Assembly: GCF_032854445.1 (NCBI RefSeq)
Contig: NC_088301.1
Coordinates: forward strand, 20,825,808 to 20,889,807
Source of the DNA: Liolophura sinensis
Lineage: Eukaryota; Mollusca; Polyplacophora; Chitonida; Chitonidae
Length of the DNA stretch: 64,000 nucleotides
Direction: 5' to 3'
Both the position numbers and the translations under genes were made by a program. Positions 31,863-43,900 of the stretch are shown here, in pieces. The notes beneath the pieces are model-generated. The model searched no databases, had not been told where the DNA came from, and saw nothing but the letters and a program-made list of their open reading frames with translations. Position 1 is the stretch's first letter; each line of letters begins with the position of its first letter.

Positions 31863-33220
31863 TTGATAATGTAAGCGGAACAATTAATATAATAAAAGAT
31901 GAAACTGTGATGAAACTGTGAAATACGACCTCTTATTAATTAACAAGTCCAATGTTTGCACTGTCAAAAAAAATATTGGTACAAAATTGTCTATATAACT
32001 GTTGTGAAGGTCGGAAGAAGGTTGAATATGGAGGGCGGACACCGCCATGTTATATGTACCTGTACATCTCCAAACTGGAAGAAGAATCTCCCAAACAAAA
32101 CAAACATCTGCCAACCCAAACAAACTTCTCTCAAACTGAAAAAAAACAATATACGACCAAACCGGGTAGTCTACAAGCACCTCTTAAGCCAAGCGAGCAA
32201 GCATGCGTCTCCCTATACGAAGATTAAAGGCTTGCCAAAGAAGCGTCTCCCAAACTGTATAAAGGCTTGCCAAACATGCATCACCTCAACCAAATAAGCA
32301 TTCACAGAACCAAGCCACATGTCATTGGAGGAATCCACCTACGTAGAACAACCATCGAATGAATGAATGATTATGGTTCAACGCCATATCGGCAATTTTA
32401 GTCATATCTTGGCGAGAACAAGTTCAAAAGAGGAGCCAGTAAATGGTTTTCGATAGAATGAAAACATCAAAAATGAAAAGCAAAAATAGACGAACGTGTT
32501 TAACAGTTCGTTACAACAGTTAAAAGCAACCAAACCTTAAGAACAACCATCGAAGAAATCTAAGGCGCTCGCACCCGAAAGTCAGAAATTCTTATATATA
32601 CACATCGTTCAAGTTAGATATATAACAAAAAAAATTAATCTGTTAATTTAAACAGAAAGTGTGTTGTCTGAGCAATGCTGGCTAGAATGTATTGTGCTAT
32701 GACAGCGGGTTGTTCTGTTAAATATAACACACATATTCTGTTAATTCAACATAACGATCCTATTAGACAGATTAACAGCATATTATGTTAATTGAATATG
32801 ACAGAGTATTGTGTTATAATAACGTAACACATTCTGGCATCACTCAGACAACAGACTGTCAGTTGAAATTAACAGAATAAATTACTGAGTGATGATAACT
32901 ACATTCACATTCAGTATTTTCCAGATTTGCAAAAGCTCCCGAAGGATCTATATATCAAACGGTGGTGGAGACAGAAAAATCACAACTATATGCAAACTTA
33001 GGTCAATCTCAATGACATCATATAGGTTCAGTATAATATAAGTACATGTATGACATAGAGCAAAATATTTTCAAAATAAAAAACTTGCACTTATACATAG
33101 ATCAAAGCAGAAAATTTGGGATGATGCTGAGGACGAAATGAATTAGGAACAATTAAATGTCATACCTGCTGTGAAATGGACGACTGTAACAGAACAAACC
33201 CAAAGGAAAAGTAGAAACAT
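28351..33220 (-). CDS. Secreted cysteine-repeat protein, five exons, family unknown
   Basis: A complete 200-residue protein assembled on the reverse strand. Exons in order: 33220-33166, 31715-31583, 30622-30474, 29121-29017, 28511-28351, with phases 1, 2, 1, 1 and GT-AG borders. Exon 1 encodes MFLLFLWVCSVTVVHFTA, a textbook signal peptide. The mature part has 11 cysteines with spacing 10, 28, 10, 7, 26, 9, 10, 24, 8, 8. This is a repeating pattern of two short gaps and one long one (C-x8-10-C-x7-10-C-x24-28), about three and a half modules, each long gap ending in an aromatic or aliphatic-rich QFC, YLC or YIC. The stop is at 28353-28351. I do not recognise the family. The pattern recalls invertebrate secreted domains such as DUF19 (T20D4.11-like) or DUF1397, but no assignment is made. 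The last intron depends on a middling donor (GTATCT) and is the least certain junction. Confidence 0.78.
28600..28728 (+). mobile_element. SINE family A, 3' part
   Basis: CCTCCCACATAATGTTGGCC, CTTGAGTATGGCGTAAAACA then (AAAT)n. In intron 4 of the minus-strand secreted-protein gene. Confidence 0.85.
29262..29509 (+). mobile_element. MITE family with TGAGTGATGC ends, copy 2
   Basis: AATAATCTGTCAAATTT at the left is mirrored by AATTAACAGATTATTT at the right. Inside these, TGATGCTAGAATGTG pairs with CATTCTAGCATCACTCA. About 248 bp, terminal repeats about 50 bp, within intron 3 of the minus-strand secreted-protein gene. Confidence 0.8.
29697..30123 (+). repeat. SINE family A copy flanked by a ~110-bp direct duplication
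   Basis: A full SINE (29843-30084) is followed by unique sequence GCGACGCATGTTGTAAAGAG. The same SINE tail plus the same unique sequence also occurs at 29697-29807. This is a partial direct duplication about 315 bp apart, differing at few positions, in intron 3 of the minus-strand secreted-protein gene. Confidence 0.85.
31808..31861 (+). repeat. (AAT)n microsatellite
   Basis: About 18 uninterrupted AAT units, 93 bp upstream (on the reverse strand) of exon 2 of the secreted-protein gene. Confidence 0.95.
32639..32878 (+). mobile_element. MITE family with TGAGTGATGC ends, copy 3
   Basis: TCTGTTAATTTAAACAGAAA at the left and AGTTGAAATTAACAGA at the right form long imperfect inverted repeats, with GTTGTCTGAG...GAATGT mirrored by ACATTCTGGCATCACTCAGA. 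About 240 bp, in intron 1 of the minus-strand secreted-protein gene. Confidence 0.8.
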
Positions 33221-33904
33221 TATGCTGCTGGAAGCGTATCAACCTTACAGTGATTCATGTGTACACCAGTTCCCTCTGGTATACAGGTATACATCTGGTG
33301 TCAATGTCTCTATATATATACTTTATACTCTCTCGATTTCCTCTTGTATTTCCAAGCCTCAGATAATATAATGAACTGGCTAACACTGAAATCGTTGAGT
33401 AAATGTCAGCACAAATTGCCGATTGTTTGGGTCGTATGAAGACCTTTGCAGTGAGGTATATATGTATACATGTAAATGTCAATAATGTTGTAATAAAAAT
33501 ATTATTCGAGAGAGAGAGAGTATCCCCGTTAATGTATGATTAAATTATAGACTCAGGCATGTATATATGTTCATATATTGTATTTGTTCACCTGTTTATT
33601 TATGCATACATATACGGTATGTGCATTTTGCGACGTTTTCCGCACAGTATATTCGTGCAGGTTACATGTTACATGCACATAACGATAAAGGCATGCTTTC
33701 CTTCTGGACTAATACTGTATGTTCAAAACCGCAGCCGAATTTTTACATTCATGTAGGGGGATGACTGGAGTATACGCCACTTCACTGATTAAGTGACTAT
33801 AGTCATCTTCTGGAAGAATACAAAAATGGCTGACAAATAATATTGGTACAAACTTTATATATTACAGCTGTTTAGAAGTATATATAAAACAGAAGCGTGT
33901 ATGA

Positions 33905-34103
33905 TTAACATAGTGCCAACGCCGAAGCCTCCCACCAATGCGGTCGCTTTGAGTTCAAGTTAAACTCATGCTGGCTGCCTCTACCAGCAATCTGCGGATG
34001 GTCGTGGGTTTCCTTGGGCTCTGTCCGGTTTCCTCCCACCATAATGCTGGTCGCCGTCGTAGGCCCATAAGTGAAATATTTTTGAGTACGGCGTACGGAT
34101 ATA
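33905..34103 (+). mobile_element. SINE A-derived repeat, left part of a split copy
   Basis: CACCAATGCGGTCGCTTTGA through GGCCCATAAGTGAAATATTT and GAGTACGGCGTACGGATATA, where the Tc1-like element is inserted. The remainder is at 35684-35780. Confidence 0.88.
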
Positions 34104-35683
34104 CACTGTTGCCCAAAATGAAGGAATAAAATATTTTGCACCAGATTTTCCCCAAGAATTTGGGCTACCAAGAAAATTCTAGACAGATTTACCATCTTCG
34201 GTTAAAGGTGGAACCATTTGCAATGTTCAAACGTCCACAGAATGCAAAATGGTGAAAAGGAATACAAAACCAGAAGATTTAGCTTCAATTGTTGGGATTT
34301 AATGTGACCATAGGATTCAAATGAAAACAGATGAATCGATGAACTTGACAAATGGGAATGCACAAATAAGGTCTCAGTAACAGATTAAAAGTCTCTAGTA
34401 ACGTGTATGATCACCTCTGGCACGAATGAGGGCAGGAGACGCCGCGGCATGTTATCAACGAGGTTGTTGATGACGTCAACGTGCATAGCGTCCCACTCTT
34501 CCCTCAGAGCCCGTGCCAATTCTTGCAGGGTTTGAGGTGCATTGTCCCGGTCCTTGATCGTACGGCCAAGGACATCCCAGGCATGCTCGATGGGGTTCAT
34601 GTCAGGCGAACAAGCTGGCCATGGGTCTGCTCCACACCCTCATCCCAAAGAAATTGTCTGACAACGTTGGCCCTGTGTGGCCTGGCGTTGTCGTCTTGAA
34701 GCCGAAAGTTGTTGCCGTAGACTTGTCTTGCATGTGGCAAGCAGTGTTCCTGTAAAATATTAAGATACACGGCGGCGTTGACGTTTCCTTCCGTCACGAA
34801 AAGCTCCGTTTTGCCACCATGATGAATGCCACCCCACACCATCACTGAACCGCCAACACCTTGACGGGTCCCCCGGACACAGTCATCATGGAGGTTCTCG
34901 CCACGCAATCTCCGAACCCTTTGTCGGCCATCTTGTCAGTCAAGGGTGTACTGCTTTCGTCAGTGAAGACGACGTGACGCCAATGAGCCGACCTGTAACG
35001 CCCGGTGCCCCCTAGCCCAAAGGAGTCGTGCAACACGATGCAGAGCAGTCAGACGTGAAAATGTGACCATCCGTCTTGCTCGATGCCTTGAATCAATAAG
35101 TCGTCGATTCACGGTTTGGCGTGAAACACGAACTCCATAGTGTTGCCTCCACAAGAGACGGAGACGGCTGGCTGGCATTCTGCGATTTGTTCGACACGGG
35201 TGAATCAGTCTCCTATCCTGTCGTCTTGTGGTCGAACGTCGACGCCCTGTTGACTTTCCTGGCGTTAACTGATGTACCTCTCTGACGCGTTTCAGGATCT
35301 TAGAGATCGCACTTTGTGATATCCCTGCATAAGTGGCGATAACGGCCTGTTTAAAGCCTTCCCGTCTTAGGGCAACCACCCTCCGTCGCATGACACTTTG
35401 AACTTTTATGCCAAAATTTGCGTCCATGAAATTAGGGATGGCCTAAACAGAAGGCCTGTTTATATGGGGGTGCAGCCGGAGAGAAAGTACGAAACTTAAA
35501 TTGTCTCGCTTTACATGGCTCTCAACCGAGAGCCCTTCCACGTAACTTTGGCTTCCACTTACATAAAGGGTCCTTCGTATAATAGTTAGGAGGAGCCAAG
35601 TGTGTTGCAGGGAGGAACAAATACTAGTATTTTCCAGAAGTGTGACCTGAATTTATTTTATTCCATCATTTTGGGCAACAGTG
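34104..35683 (-). mobile_element. Tc1-like DNA transposon, inactive, complete ends
   Basis: A 1580-bp element between TA dinucleotides (34102-34103 and 35684-35685). The terminal repeat begins CACTGTTGCCCAAAATGA; 28 of the outer 29 bp match. The transposase runs on the reverse strand from an ATG at about 35427: N-terminal helix-turn-helix (GFKQAVIATYAGISQSAISK), then VVFTDES, LQDDNARPHRAN and NPIEHAWDVLGR, i.e. the three acidic catalytic positions of the Tc1 DD34E type. The frame is broken several times, for example just after the VVRQFLWDEGVEQ stretch near 34620, where WPACSPDMNPIE continues in another frame, and again around 35000. It sits inside a SINE family A derived repeat. Confidence 0.93.
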
Positions 35684-35780
35684 TAGATATGTTTTGTTAT
35701 ATTCAATATACATGTGTGCACATGCATAGGCCTTTATGTCGGGTCAGTCGTAATATTATATGTGTTGGCAGAGGGGTTAT
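35684..35780 (+). mobile_element. Right part of the repeat split by the Tc1-like element
   Basis: TAGATATGTTTTGTTATATT, ACATGTGTGCACATGCATAG and GGGTCAGTCGTAATATTATA match 38449-38521, downstream of the uninterrupted junction in the second copy. Confidence 0.88.
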
Positions 35781-35789
35781 GGTGTTATC

Positions 35790-37430
35790 CATTTGAGCGG
35801 TCAGATTTCACCTGTGCATGAAGCATTTAACCCCGCAGATAAACGCCATTTATGGTTAACTTGCAAACAATTGCTGCCAGTTTGATAGAATGTAGGATTT
35901 GCGTCCTGTATTTCTAAAACTGGCATTTTACTTTGAGCATGCGTGGTGATAATTTGAAACAATATATAGTCATATACATGTAATTTTCCCCGACTTAGTA
36001 TAGCAGCTATATATAGTATACGAGAAGCCACTCTGTCAAATATCAGCACTGAATTGGCATGGTGCATGGCTGATATATATAGCCACACGAACGTCGCAAA
36101 GGTCGCGCTCGAATATTAGCCACCATGGATCGGTGCATATAGCCAAGTCGATGAAAAAATCCACTAATCACTCCCCCCCCCACCCAACCCCTCATCATGC
36201 ACCCATCCCTTTTTTCAGGAAAAAAAATTATAGAGCAAAGGGACCAAATTCCGTTTTCATGTAATTTCCTCCGACTTGACGGCAGCCATCCGAATGATCT
36301 GAATCACGACTGAATTTGCATGGTAATATGTGAGGAGCCATGCTCTCCTGGCCGTGTGGTTCAGACGCTTACATGTGTTTCATTTACTATAGCTATATTT
36401 TTTTAAACCCATGTAGCGAGATTAGCTGATGGTGGTAGCTATAAATGGCTCGATCCCACGAAAACAGCGTATAGGCCTATGCTATACCGTAATATGTTGG
36501 TTTACGCTTCATTGCAAACTTTGAATAACAACTTGAAATTTCTATAGCTTTCTTAGTTCTCGTATTGCAGGTTATGGACATTGCGTAACTTCAAAACCTT
36601 AATTATTTTCTTTTAGTATATATTTCAGAAAGTTACAAACATAGAAAAAAAAAACAATTAAAATATGCATATTAGGTATCACCAGCCCAATATACACCAC
36701 GCAGCTACATAGATGTTGTGTCAAAATTAAAAGCTTTTTATGTCGTCATATATTCGTCCAATGGCGAGCTTCTAAAGTTTTAACGGATTTAAATGTTTTC
36801 TTCAAAATTTAATAATTTAAGCATAATATATATATCCATATCAAACTTCAGGATATCGATCCACCCGTTGCTTCTTGCATAACAAGATATATGCTTATTT
36901 AAGAATTTGTCTAAATTTATATGGCCGCCAAACTAAGTGGCCTTGAAGTACTAAGTGAGCTCTAAGAGAGAGCATCTGTGAGAATTTGCTGCCACATTTC
37001 AAACAGCCGGTATTTGCAGTTTTGTATAAAACAAAAAAAAAAGCTGGAGGAAGAAAAAAAAACGACATAGAGCATCGTTTGAAAAGTATTTTTTAGTCGT
37101 CCGATCGAACGGAAAACGACCCACAGCCTAGCGGCTTCCATGTTTCTCTCCATTGTGAAGCTAATCCCAGGAATTCATTATGTTATAGGTTTTCTTACAC
37201 ATATTACGCCTACTAATTATGGTATGAACAAGACATTGTAGCTGCAAGGGAGAAGCACAGAGTGTATGCCTACTTCCGGTCCTTATTTTGCTTACATTAG
37301 ATGTTAGGCCTATATATACATTCGGATCTTTCCAGCAATAATAAAGAAAGGCAAAAGAAAGTCGGCAAACTCCACACCTTCAGTTCAAATCACTTTACTG
37401 TTATTTCAAGGGCTAGCAAATTAGTTCGGC
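35790..37430. other. Intergenic, nothing recognised
   Basis: AT-rich sequence without convincing exons, tRNA or element ends; a short C-run near 36173. Confidence 0.5.
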
Positions 37431-37439
37431 TAAAGAAGC

Positions 37440-39520
37440 ATAGGCCTACATGTACGTAGACTAATAACTATGCCACTTTTCCACGGCCCACAACGCGAGT
37501 GCTTTACGTTCACCTACGGAATACTTTCTCTCCTGTGCCGTTAATATACGCGATGCACAAGTGATCAGATGTTCAGAACAATTCATGATTTGCTTAAGAG
37601 TGGAACCTAGACCGTAGCCACTTGCGTCGGTCGTGACTATGTTTTCGCAATTCGGGTCGAAAAGAGATAGAACAGGACTGCCCACTATAGCTTTCTTAAC
37701 TGAGCGGAATGCATGATCAGCGGAATCTGACCCGAAAAACCGGTCGCGTTGCAGTCAATCGCGAATCGGGTCAACCCGAGACGAAAAATTCGGCATAAAT
37801 TTCGCGTAATACGCTGCCATACTTAGCCAAAACCGGCATTGGTCCTTATTTTCTGGAACAGGTGCGTCGGTGATTGCTTGTACTAGTTCATGTTTAGGGC
37901 GAATTCCCTGTGAATCAATCGCATACCCCAGAAAACCAAGTTCGAATTTTTCAAAATGAATAGTACTGAGTAAGTTACGGTCATGCTCGGCATGTGTTTT
38001 ACCGTCTACCATCATGTCGTCAATGAAAACCTTCACTCCCAGGAAACCTTATAACAAACTGCTCATCATTTTTGAAAGCAAGACGGTGCAGACAAAAGAC
38101 CAAAACAAATTCTCTTGAAACGAAACAAGCCGTCATGAGTGATAAAGGCTGTCAAATCACGACTTTCAATGGCTAACTCAAGCTGATGATAGGCGGATTT
38201 TAAATCCAGATGAAAAAAGCGAGTAGCACCATACATTTCACTTAACATTTCGTCTATGTTAGGTAGAGGGTACTCATCAGTAACAATGGATTCGCTTCGA
38301 GTCCAAGTTCAACTCATGCTGGCTTCCTTTGTCAGCAACCTGCGGATGGCCTTCCTTGGGCTCCGTCCGGTTTCCTCCCAACATAATGCTGGCCGCCGTC
38401 GTAGGCCCAAAAATGAAATATCCTTGAGTACGGCGTACGGATATAGATATGTTTTCTTACATTCAATATACATGTGTGTACGTGCATAGGCCTTTTTGCC
38501 GGGTCAGATGTAATATTATATGTCAAATCAACGCATATGCGCACGCCGCCGTCTTTTTCCACGCTACGACAACTGGTCAATTTTCTCAATAATATCAGTC
38601 TCCTCAAAACGTTTGAGTTCTTTAGAAACAGCGTCGCGTATCGCAAGAGGGAGTCGGCGTAACTTCTGTTTTACTGGAGTGACATCAGGGTTAACCTTAA
38701 TCCTGTATTTGAACCCTTTGACCTTAAAGCTGGAAACTCACTCTTAACAGATACATGAGAACTACTGTTGGGAGGTAGGCCTACATAAGTAGTTACGTTA
38801 GACACCTTGTGGGGCGTTTAACAATTCACACTTCCCTTTCAACAGCTAGCGTTAACTGTGTTACATGTAAGAGTTCTGCCCTCTATATGTATCCCAAGAC
38901 CTTGAATTACATCTTTACCGATCAGGCTGGTACCTTTAGGTACTACATAGAATGTTGTATTCATGTGTTGTTCAATGTTGTTCGTGTTATTCAATGTTGA
39001 ATGTGTTTACATATATAACACACAATAGTATTGAAACAATCTATTACTTCAATGGTTTGAGTAGTGTAACTGGTGAATGTAATATTGTACAACCTTTTTC
39101 TTTTGTAAGTTGTAAGTCCCTTGTCAAGACTTTAACGTACACATTGCCATCGTCATTGCCAATCTCCGGTAAAGTGAAGAAAATGCGCTGAGCTTCCACT
39201 CCCGCAGAATGCAAAATTATGGCTCGCTTCCGAGCAGCAGACGTTTGATCAGTCCAACCAACAAGTAAGTACTTCTCAAAATGTCTCCTCCACTGAGACC
39301 ATGACAAGCAAGGCTGACCGGGTGCAGGAAAAAAAATGGCCTTGGTGCACGAATCTGTAAAACCATTTCAGGAGATGCAATCGATGATGTAACGGACGAA
39401 TTGGTAGCCATCCACCATGAAAAACTGTCCCACAAGGTAATCGGGAATCCTCGTTGCCAGATCATAGCAGCTTGTAGGGAGTAACTCAACGCAGTGGTAT
39501 ATACTGGTTTCCAAAACATG
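37440..39520 (-). mobile_element. Ty3/Gypsy LTR retrotransposon fossil 1
   Basis: Reverse-strand remains in the usual order: a gag-like part near 39.0-39.4 kb, the reverse transcriptase region at about 37.75-38.7 kb and an RNase H-like part at about 37.46-37.75 kb. Integrase and clear long terminal repeats were not seen. It is broken many times and further split by a SINE-derived repeat (38285-38521). It looks moderately old. Confidence 0.85.
38285..38521 (+). mobile_element. SINE A-derived repeat, uninterrupted copy, inside the Gypsy fossil
   Basis: GTTCAACTCATGCTGGCTTC to GTACGGCGTACGGATATAGA, then TTCAATATACATGTGTGTAC. The junction GGATATAGATATG is the empty form of the Tc1 target, with one TA. 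The copy interrupts the reverse-transcriptase part of the 37.4-39.5 kb element. Confidence 0.88.
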
Positions 39521-39529
39521 TACTGTATT

Positions 39530-40960
39530 GTTACATCTACCGTCCAGCCCTAGACAAGGCTTTTTTCCTCTACACGTGGTACACAGTGCCATGTATAATG
39601 ACGTCATTCTACACCATTAACACAATACCATGTGCGTAGGACACAACAATGGCCGACGTCAGAAAGAAAGAAAACGTTTTTCAGTCTAGCACTAACAAAA
39701 AGCATGTAGCAAAATGGGCATGTATTATTCCGGAAATACGAAAACAAATCTAATGAGCATGCTGCAATAATTTTTGTTCCGACCATGATGAAAAGGACAG
39801 TTGAAATCTTTTGAAGAGTTTCCTCCAGAAAGATCAGGTGAAGTCCTACGGCACTTCTGCCTTGGTGTGAGGCCTGAAAATAGGGTGGGATTACAAGCGT
39901 CTTCATACTTTGAATGTCTTTGTCATACCTGCATGTAGTTAAATCACCGTACTGAAGCTCCTGTATCCGGACACAAATCAGTCGGCTTCGTCCCTAGCTG
40001 CTGAAAACAACATCATGGTGTTTTGTCGTGAACAAGAGAAATTTAACAAGGGCAAAGACTGAGTGTTGGGTGCCGAGATATCCCCTACTGAGTAGGCCTA
40101 CGGGACTATCCGCGTCGTTATCCAAATCGACATCTTTTTTCACAGTATTCTGCCTTCTCATCTTCGCGCGTTTCATTTGATCAGCACTAATGTTGACCCT
40201 GGCCGACCTAAATCAGCTGATGAAGTGTAATGACATAGCTCTGCCGCCACCGACATAGGACAGCTCCGACATTTAATAATCATTTAACTGTACAGTGGAC
40301 AATAATACTAATAGGAAATGACATCAATTATAATCTTCTTTCGACTTGGCAAGGCTCTAAACTTAAATGCCGACACGGACTGTAAATATTTTATTTTATT
40401 CACTACGTCTCAAAAATGCTCTTTATAGTGATAAATTCGCCTCGGAAAAATATTATCGACCTCGGCCAAATATCTACCCGTATACCCCCGGAAGGAAGAC
40501 ATTTAACTCATAATATATACGCCCCCTGTGACCGGTATGTTAGCCGTCAGGCTCAGTTTGCCACTAATAACATAGGCATACAATGTGTACAGTCATCGGC
40601 GAAAATGAAAGATCTGCTGCATATTTCCCTCTCTAACAAGAACAGTGCCTCGCAGCTGTGGCCACTTCCGGGTTGCATGAAACGATGGTAACTTCCGATT
40701 AAAAACATAGTTCCAAAACATTTGGCAATTTTATTTGAAAATAATTCATTTATGACTTATCTACGGATGTCAAGTATCCAAACTTTGTGGTTTGAACTTC
40801 AAACGATAGAAAGTATTTATTTTTATTTTCCACCCCGACCCATTTCTCATGTTTTGTTTTCCTCCGCGGCCTCATGACATGAGGAACTATTTTAAGTATC
40901 GCCATATTTGTGATTGTTTCATTTCATATTCGACGTGGTGTTTGTGTGATCTGGCTGAAG
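39530..40960. other. Upstream region of LAPTM4; possible reverse-strand first exon
   Basis: Likely contains the LAPTM4 promoter and 5' UTR. On the reverse strand an ATG at 40176 opens MKRAKMRRQNTVKKDVDLDN and reaches a possible donor, CCC|GTAGGC, after 25 codons. It may be a divergent gene's first exon, but no following exon could be confirmed before the Gypsy fossil. Confidence 0.25.
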
Positions 40961-40971
40961 ATCCAGCCAAA

Positions 40972-43900
40972 ATGAGGGTCAAACTAGACCATGAAAACTC
41001 TAACATGTACAGATGCTGCTTTTGTTGTCATGTCAGGACAGGGACTGTGATTTTGGGTCTGTGGCGTTTGGTAAGTGACTGAACATCCTAAACAACAACA
41101 ACATTATCAACACCACCAACACTACCACCATTGGTGTTGCGGCGACAGTTTTAGGTTTGTCCTCCTTTCAGAGAAATATGAAAATAAGGAGCCTTTGCGA
41201 ATAGGAGCTTTTACAATTATGGTGGAGCTGTGAAGTTCATGTTGCTGGTGCGTAATTCAGAACCTCTCGATGAACTGACGTCAACTGACCAGCTGGAGAT
41301 CTTGATGTAAACAGTATGACTGAAGATTGTGTTTGTGGTTCATTTGCAGTGTTTTAATATTCAGGAGAGTGTCATGGTCTAGTGGTTAATATGGAGGTAC
41401 TAGTGTTTCACTAGTCAATCTAGATGGACTCAGTTTGCCATTTTATAATTCTGTCATTCATCGTAACACGGAGTCAGTCAACGCCTGTCAAAAAACATGG
41501 CGTGGATTTTAGTCTCCCATCTCCTTCAAACTGTTTGCAGTTCAGATCACTTCCTCTGCATGTATATCTAATTTTCCTTTGGAATCTCTAATACCACCCT
41601 CTTAATTTTCTGTCCACACCAATGGAACTAATTCACTGGCTGCCTTGTGGTCACACCGACCGCTAGAACTTAAGCGATACCGCATGCCTCGCGGTAGACA
41701 GCCATTTTGAAATGTCACAGGACCTACTTCTGGTTTTAAAATGCATTGAGTTTCAGCATTGAAACCCTTGAGAAAACTATCATATTTCCATCGCCATTTG
41801 CAAGAACAACTTCAGTCTTCGTAATTCAAAAAGGCATAAAAATGCACATGTATTTTAGTGTAGGCAAGTTCGGGTGCTGTCAACGCAGGCTTCATTGAAA
41901 TTAGCCCCATCAAGTGGAAGTGCCTAGATGTGCGGCAATTTATTTCAGTGGTGGCGATTTACTCGGTGTTACATGAATGTCAGAATATTAAAATAACACA
42001 CTGAGTCCATCTAGATAGACTAGTCTTTCTCTAGTTCCATTTCCTTGGACACACAAGGTGTGGGTTCATTTGGGGCTTTCCCCTGAACAAAGTTGTTCTG
42101 ACAGCTATCTCCTTTGACGTCGCCACAGCAGGCTACTTAATTTTCGGGCTGACTGCTGGAACCTTCGTGAAACTCTAATTTATACATGGGAATAAGCTTT
42201 TTTGTTCTTTCACATTTTAGACCACGTCTTAAATTCCTTATTTAGATAACAAAAACAAGATTTTCCTATATCCTTTACTTTTCTTGTATCCTTTATTTTC
42301 TTTTTTTTTTTCTTGTCAGCTGACCCAGCTCCTTGTGCTCACTATCCTGACTGTGGCCATGATTCATCCAGAGGTTCTCAAGGACAACATGCCAGGCTCT
42401 GACACCAGCGTCACAGCTGAGGGTGACAACCTGTCCTGTAGATTTCAGTACCACAGCTGGTTTGAACAGAGATCCTTCACAAAGGGTAAGTCTTTGGTCT
42501 ATGGTCAAACCACAGCATACGATTTTTTGAACATGCATGGAAAATGGGAGATTCAGGAAAAAGTTACACTAAAGGGTTCAGATAGCAGTAGAACGTGTTG
42601 TTTTCTTTAAACTGTGACGTTGCAGTGTTTGTGTACAATGTAGGTCTTTTAAGAGTGCACATACATGGATAATTGTGCCATTGTGAAGAAAAGAACAAGA
42701 GTTCATAGCTGTGAACTGTTTAGTCAGAAGCAGGAAGGAGTTCTACGAGTTCCCCCTTGCATTTAACTGAAGGCTTCATTGCCTGTTTTGAACTTAATTA
42801 TATTTATTCTCCTTGTAATTGGTGTGGAGAGTAGGACCTACTGTTGAAAGGAAATCTGAACCACACTGTCTCACAAGATGTAAATTAGTTGTGTCAGATC
42901 TGAGAGATTATTACTCAGGGTGTTCATTTTGTTTTGAAGTAGCAGGCTGCTGCCCGCAGATGTTTGATCCATCATTAGTTGGGGCCCAGAAACTCTTGGA
43001 GTCTGGATGTTCTGAGGGGCTATTTGAGTCTACATGTATATACACAATTCTAATTAGTAAATGAGCACGTAAGAAAGTTTCAGATATAGTAAATATCATT
43101 TTTTACTTGTGCGTTTCTTTTTTCTTCCTTATTGACAGTATACATGTACATGCCCAGCTCTTATGTGCTGACACTGGAGTCCTCAATAATTAACAGCAGG
43201 AAACTGTGTCTTTGCAGTAAATGCAGCCATCACATTTCCACAATTCAAAAGTTCCAACTTACGTGCAAACATGTGAATGTGTACAATATTGTAAACACTA
43301 AATGAACAAAGTTAGCAATGAAACACTTTCTCAGAAAACATTTCGGTCGTGGCATAATGATATTAGTCATTTCTGTCCAATTGTCAGACTACAGTATCTT
43401 AAATCACAAAAAAAGGTCCAAATCAAAATCACTTTCAGAGACCGAAGACGCAGAGTGAGAGTTCATGTCTATATCTTGTATGAATCAGCAGTGATTTCAG
43501 ACTAAAATCACTGACTTATCCTAATCCAAATGTACTTATCCTAATCCAGATGTGTTAATAATACAGATGTGTGTGGCTAGCCAAAGCCCAATAAAGGCCA
43601 GGCCTTATCTGATTTGTCACTACAAAGCAATCTGGTCTAATAGTAATTGCCTGCAAAACAGCTTTGTCACCGGAGATTATATATTACTCTTCAATACTTA
43701 TGTACCTGTAATGTTTTCCACTGAAAAACTAAAGAACCCATGTCATTGAGTGCATTTCAGTGAAGTACTTCATTTCAAAGCATTGACACTAAGGATGGAG
43801 TCAATAGTGGAAAATAATTTCATATGATTTAGCACTGCACAGCACCAGCAAATGATAATAGAATTGCCCAACACCATGGTTGTAATTTTAGATATTTCCA

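Noticed and set aside
33155-33214. Forward-strand CCxxxxCN motif resembling a Ly6/uPAR domain end
   Set aside because: It is the antisense of the signal-peptide exon (33220-33166) of the reverse-strand gene, which fits by phase. No other Ly6 cysteines are nearby.
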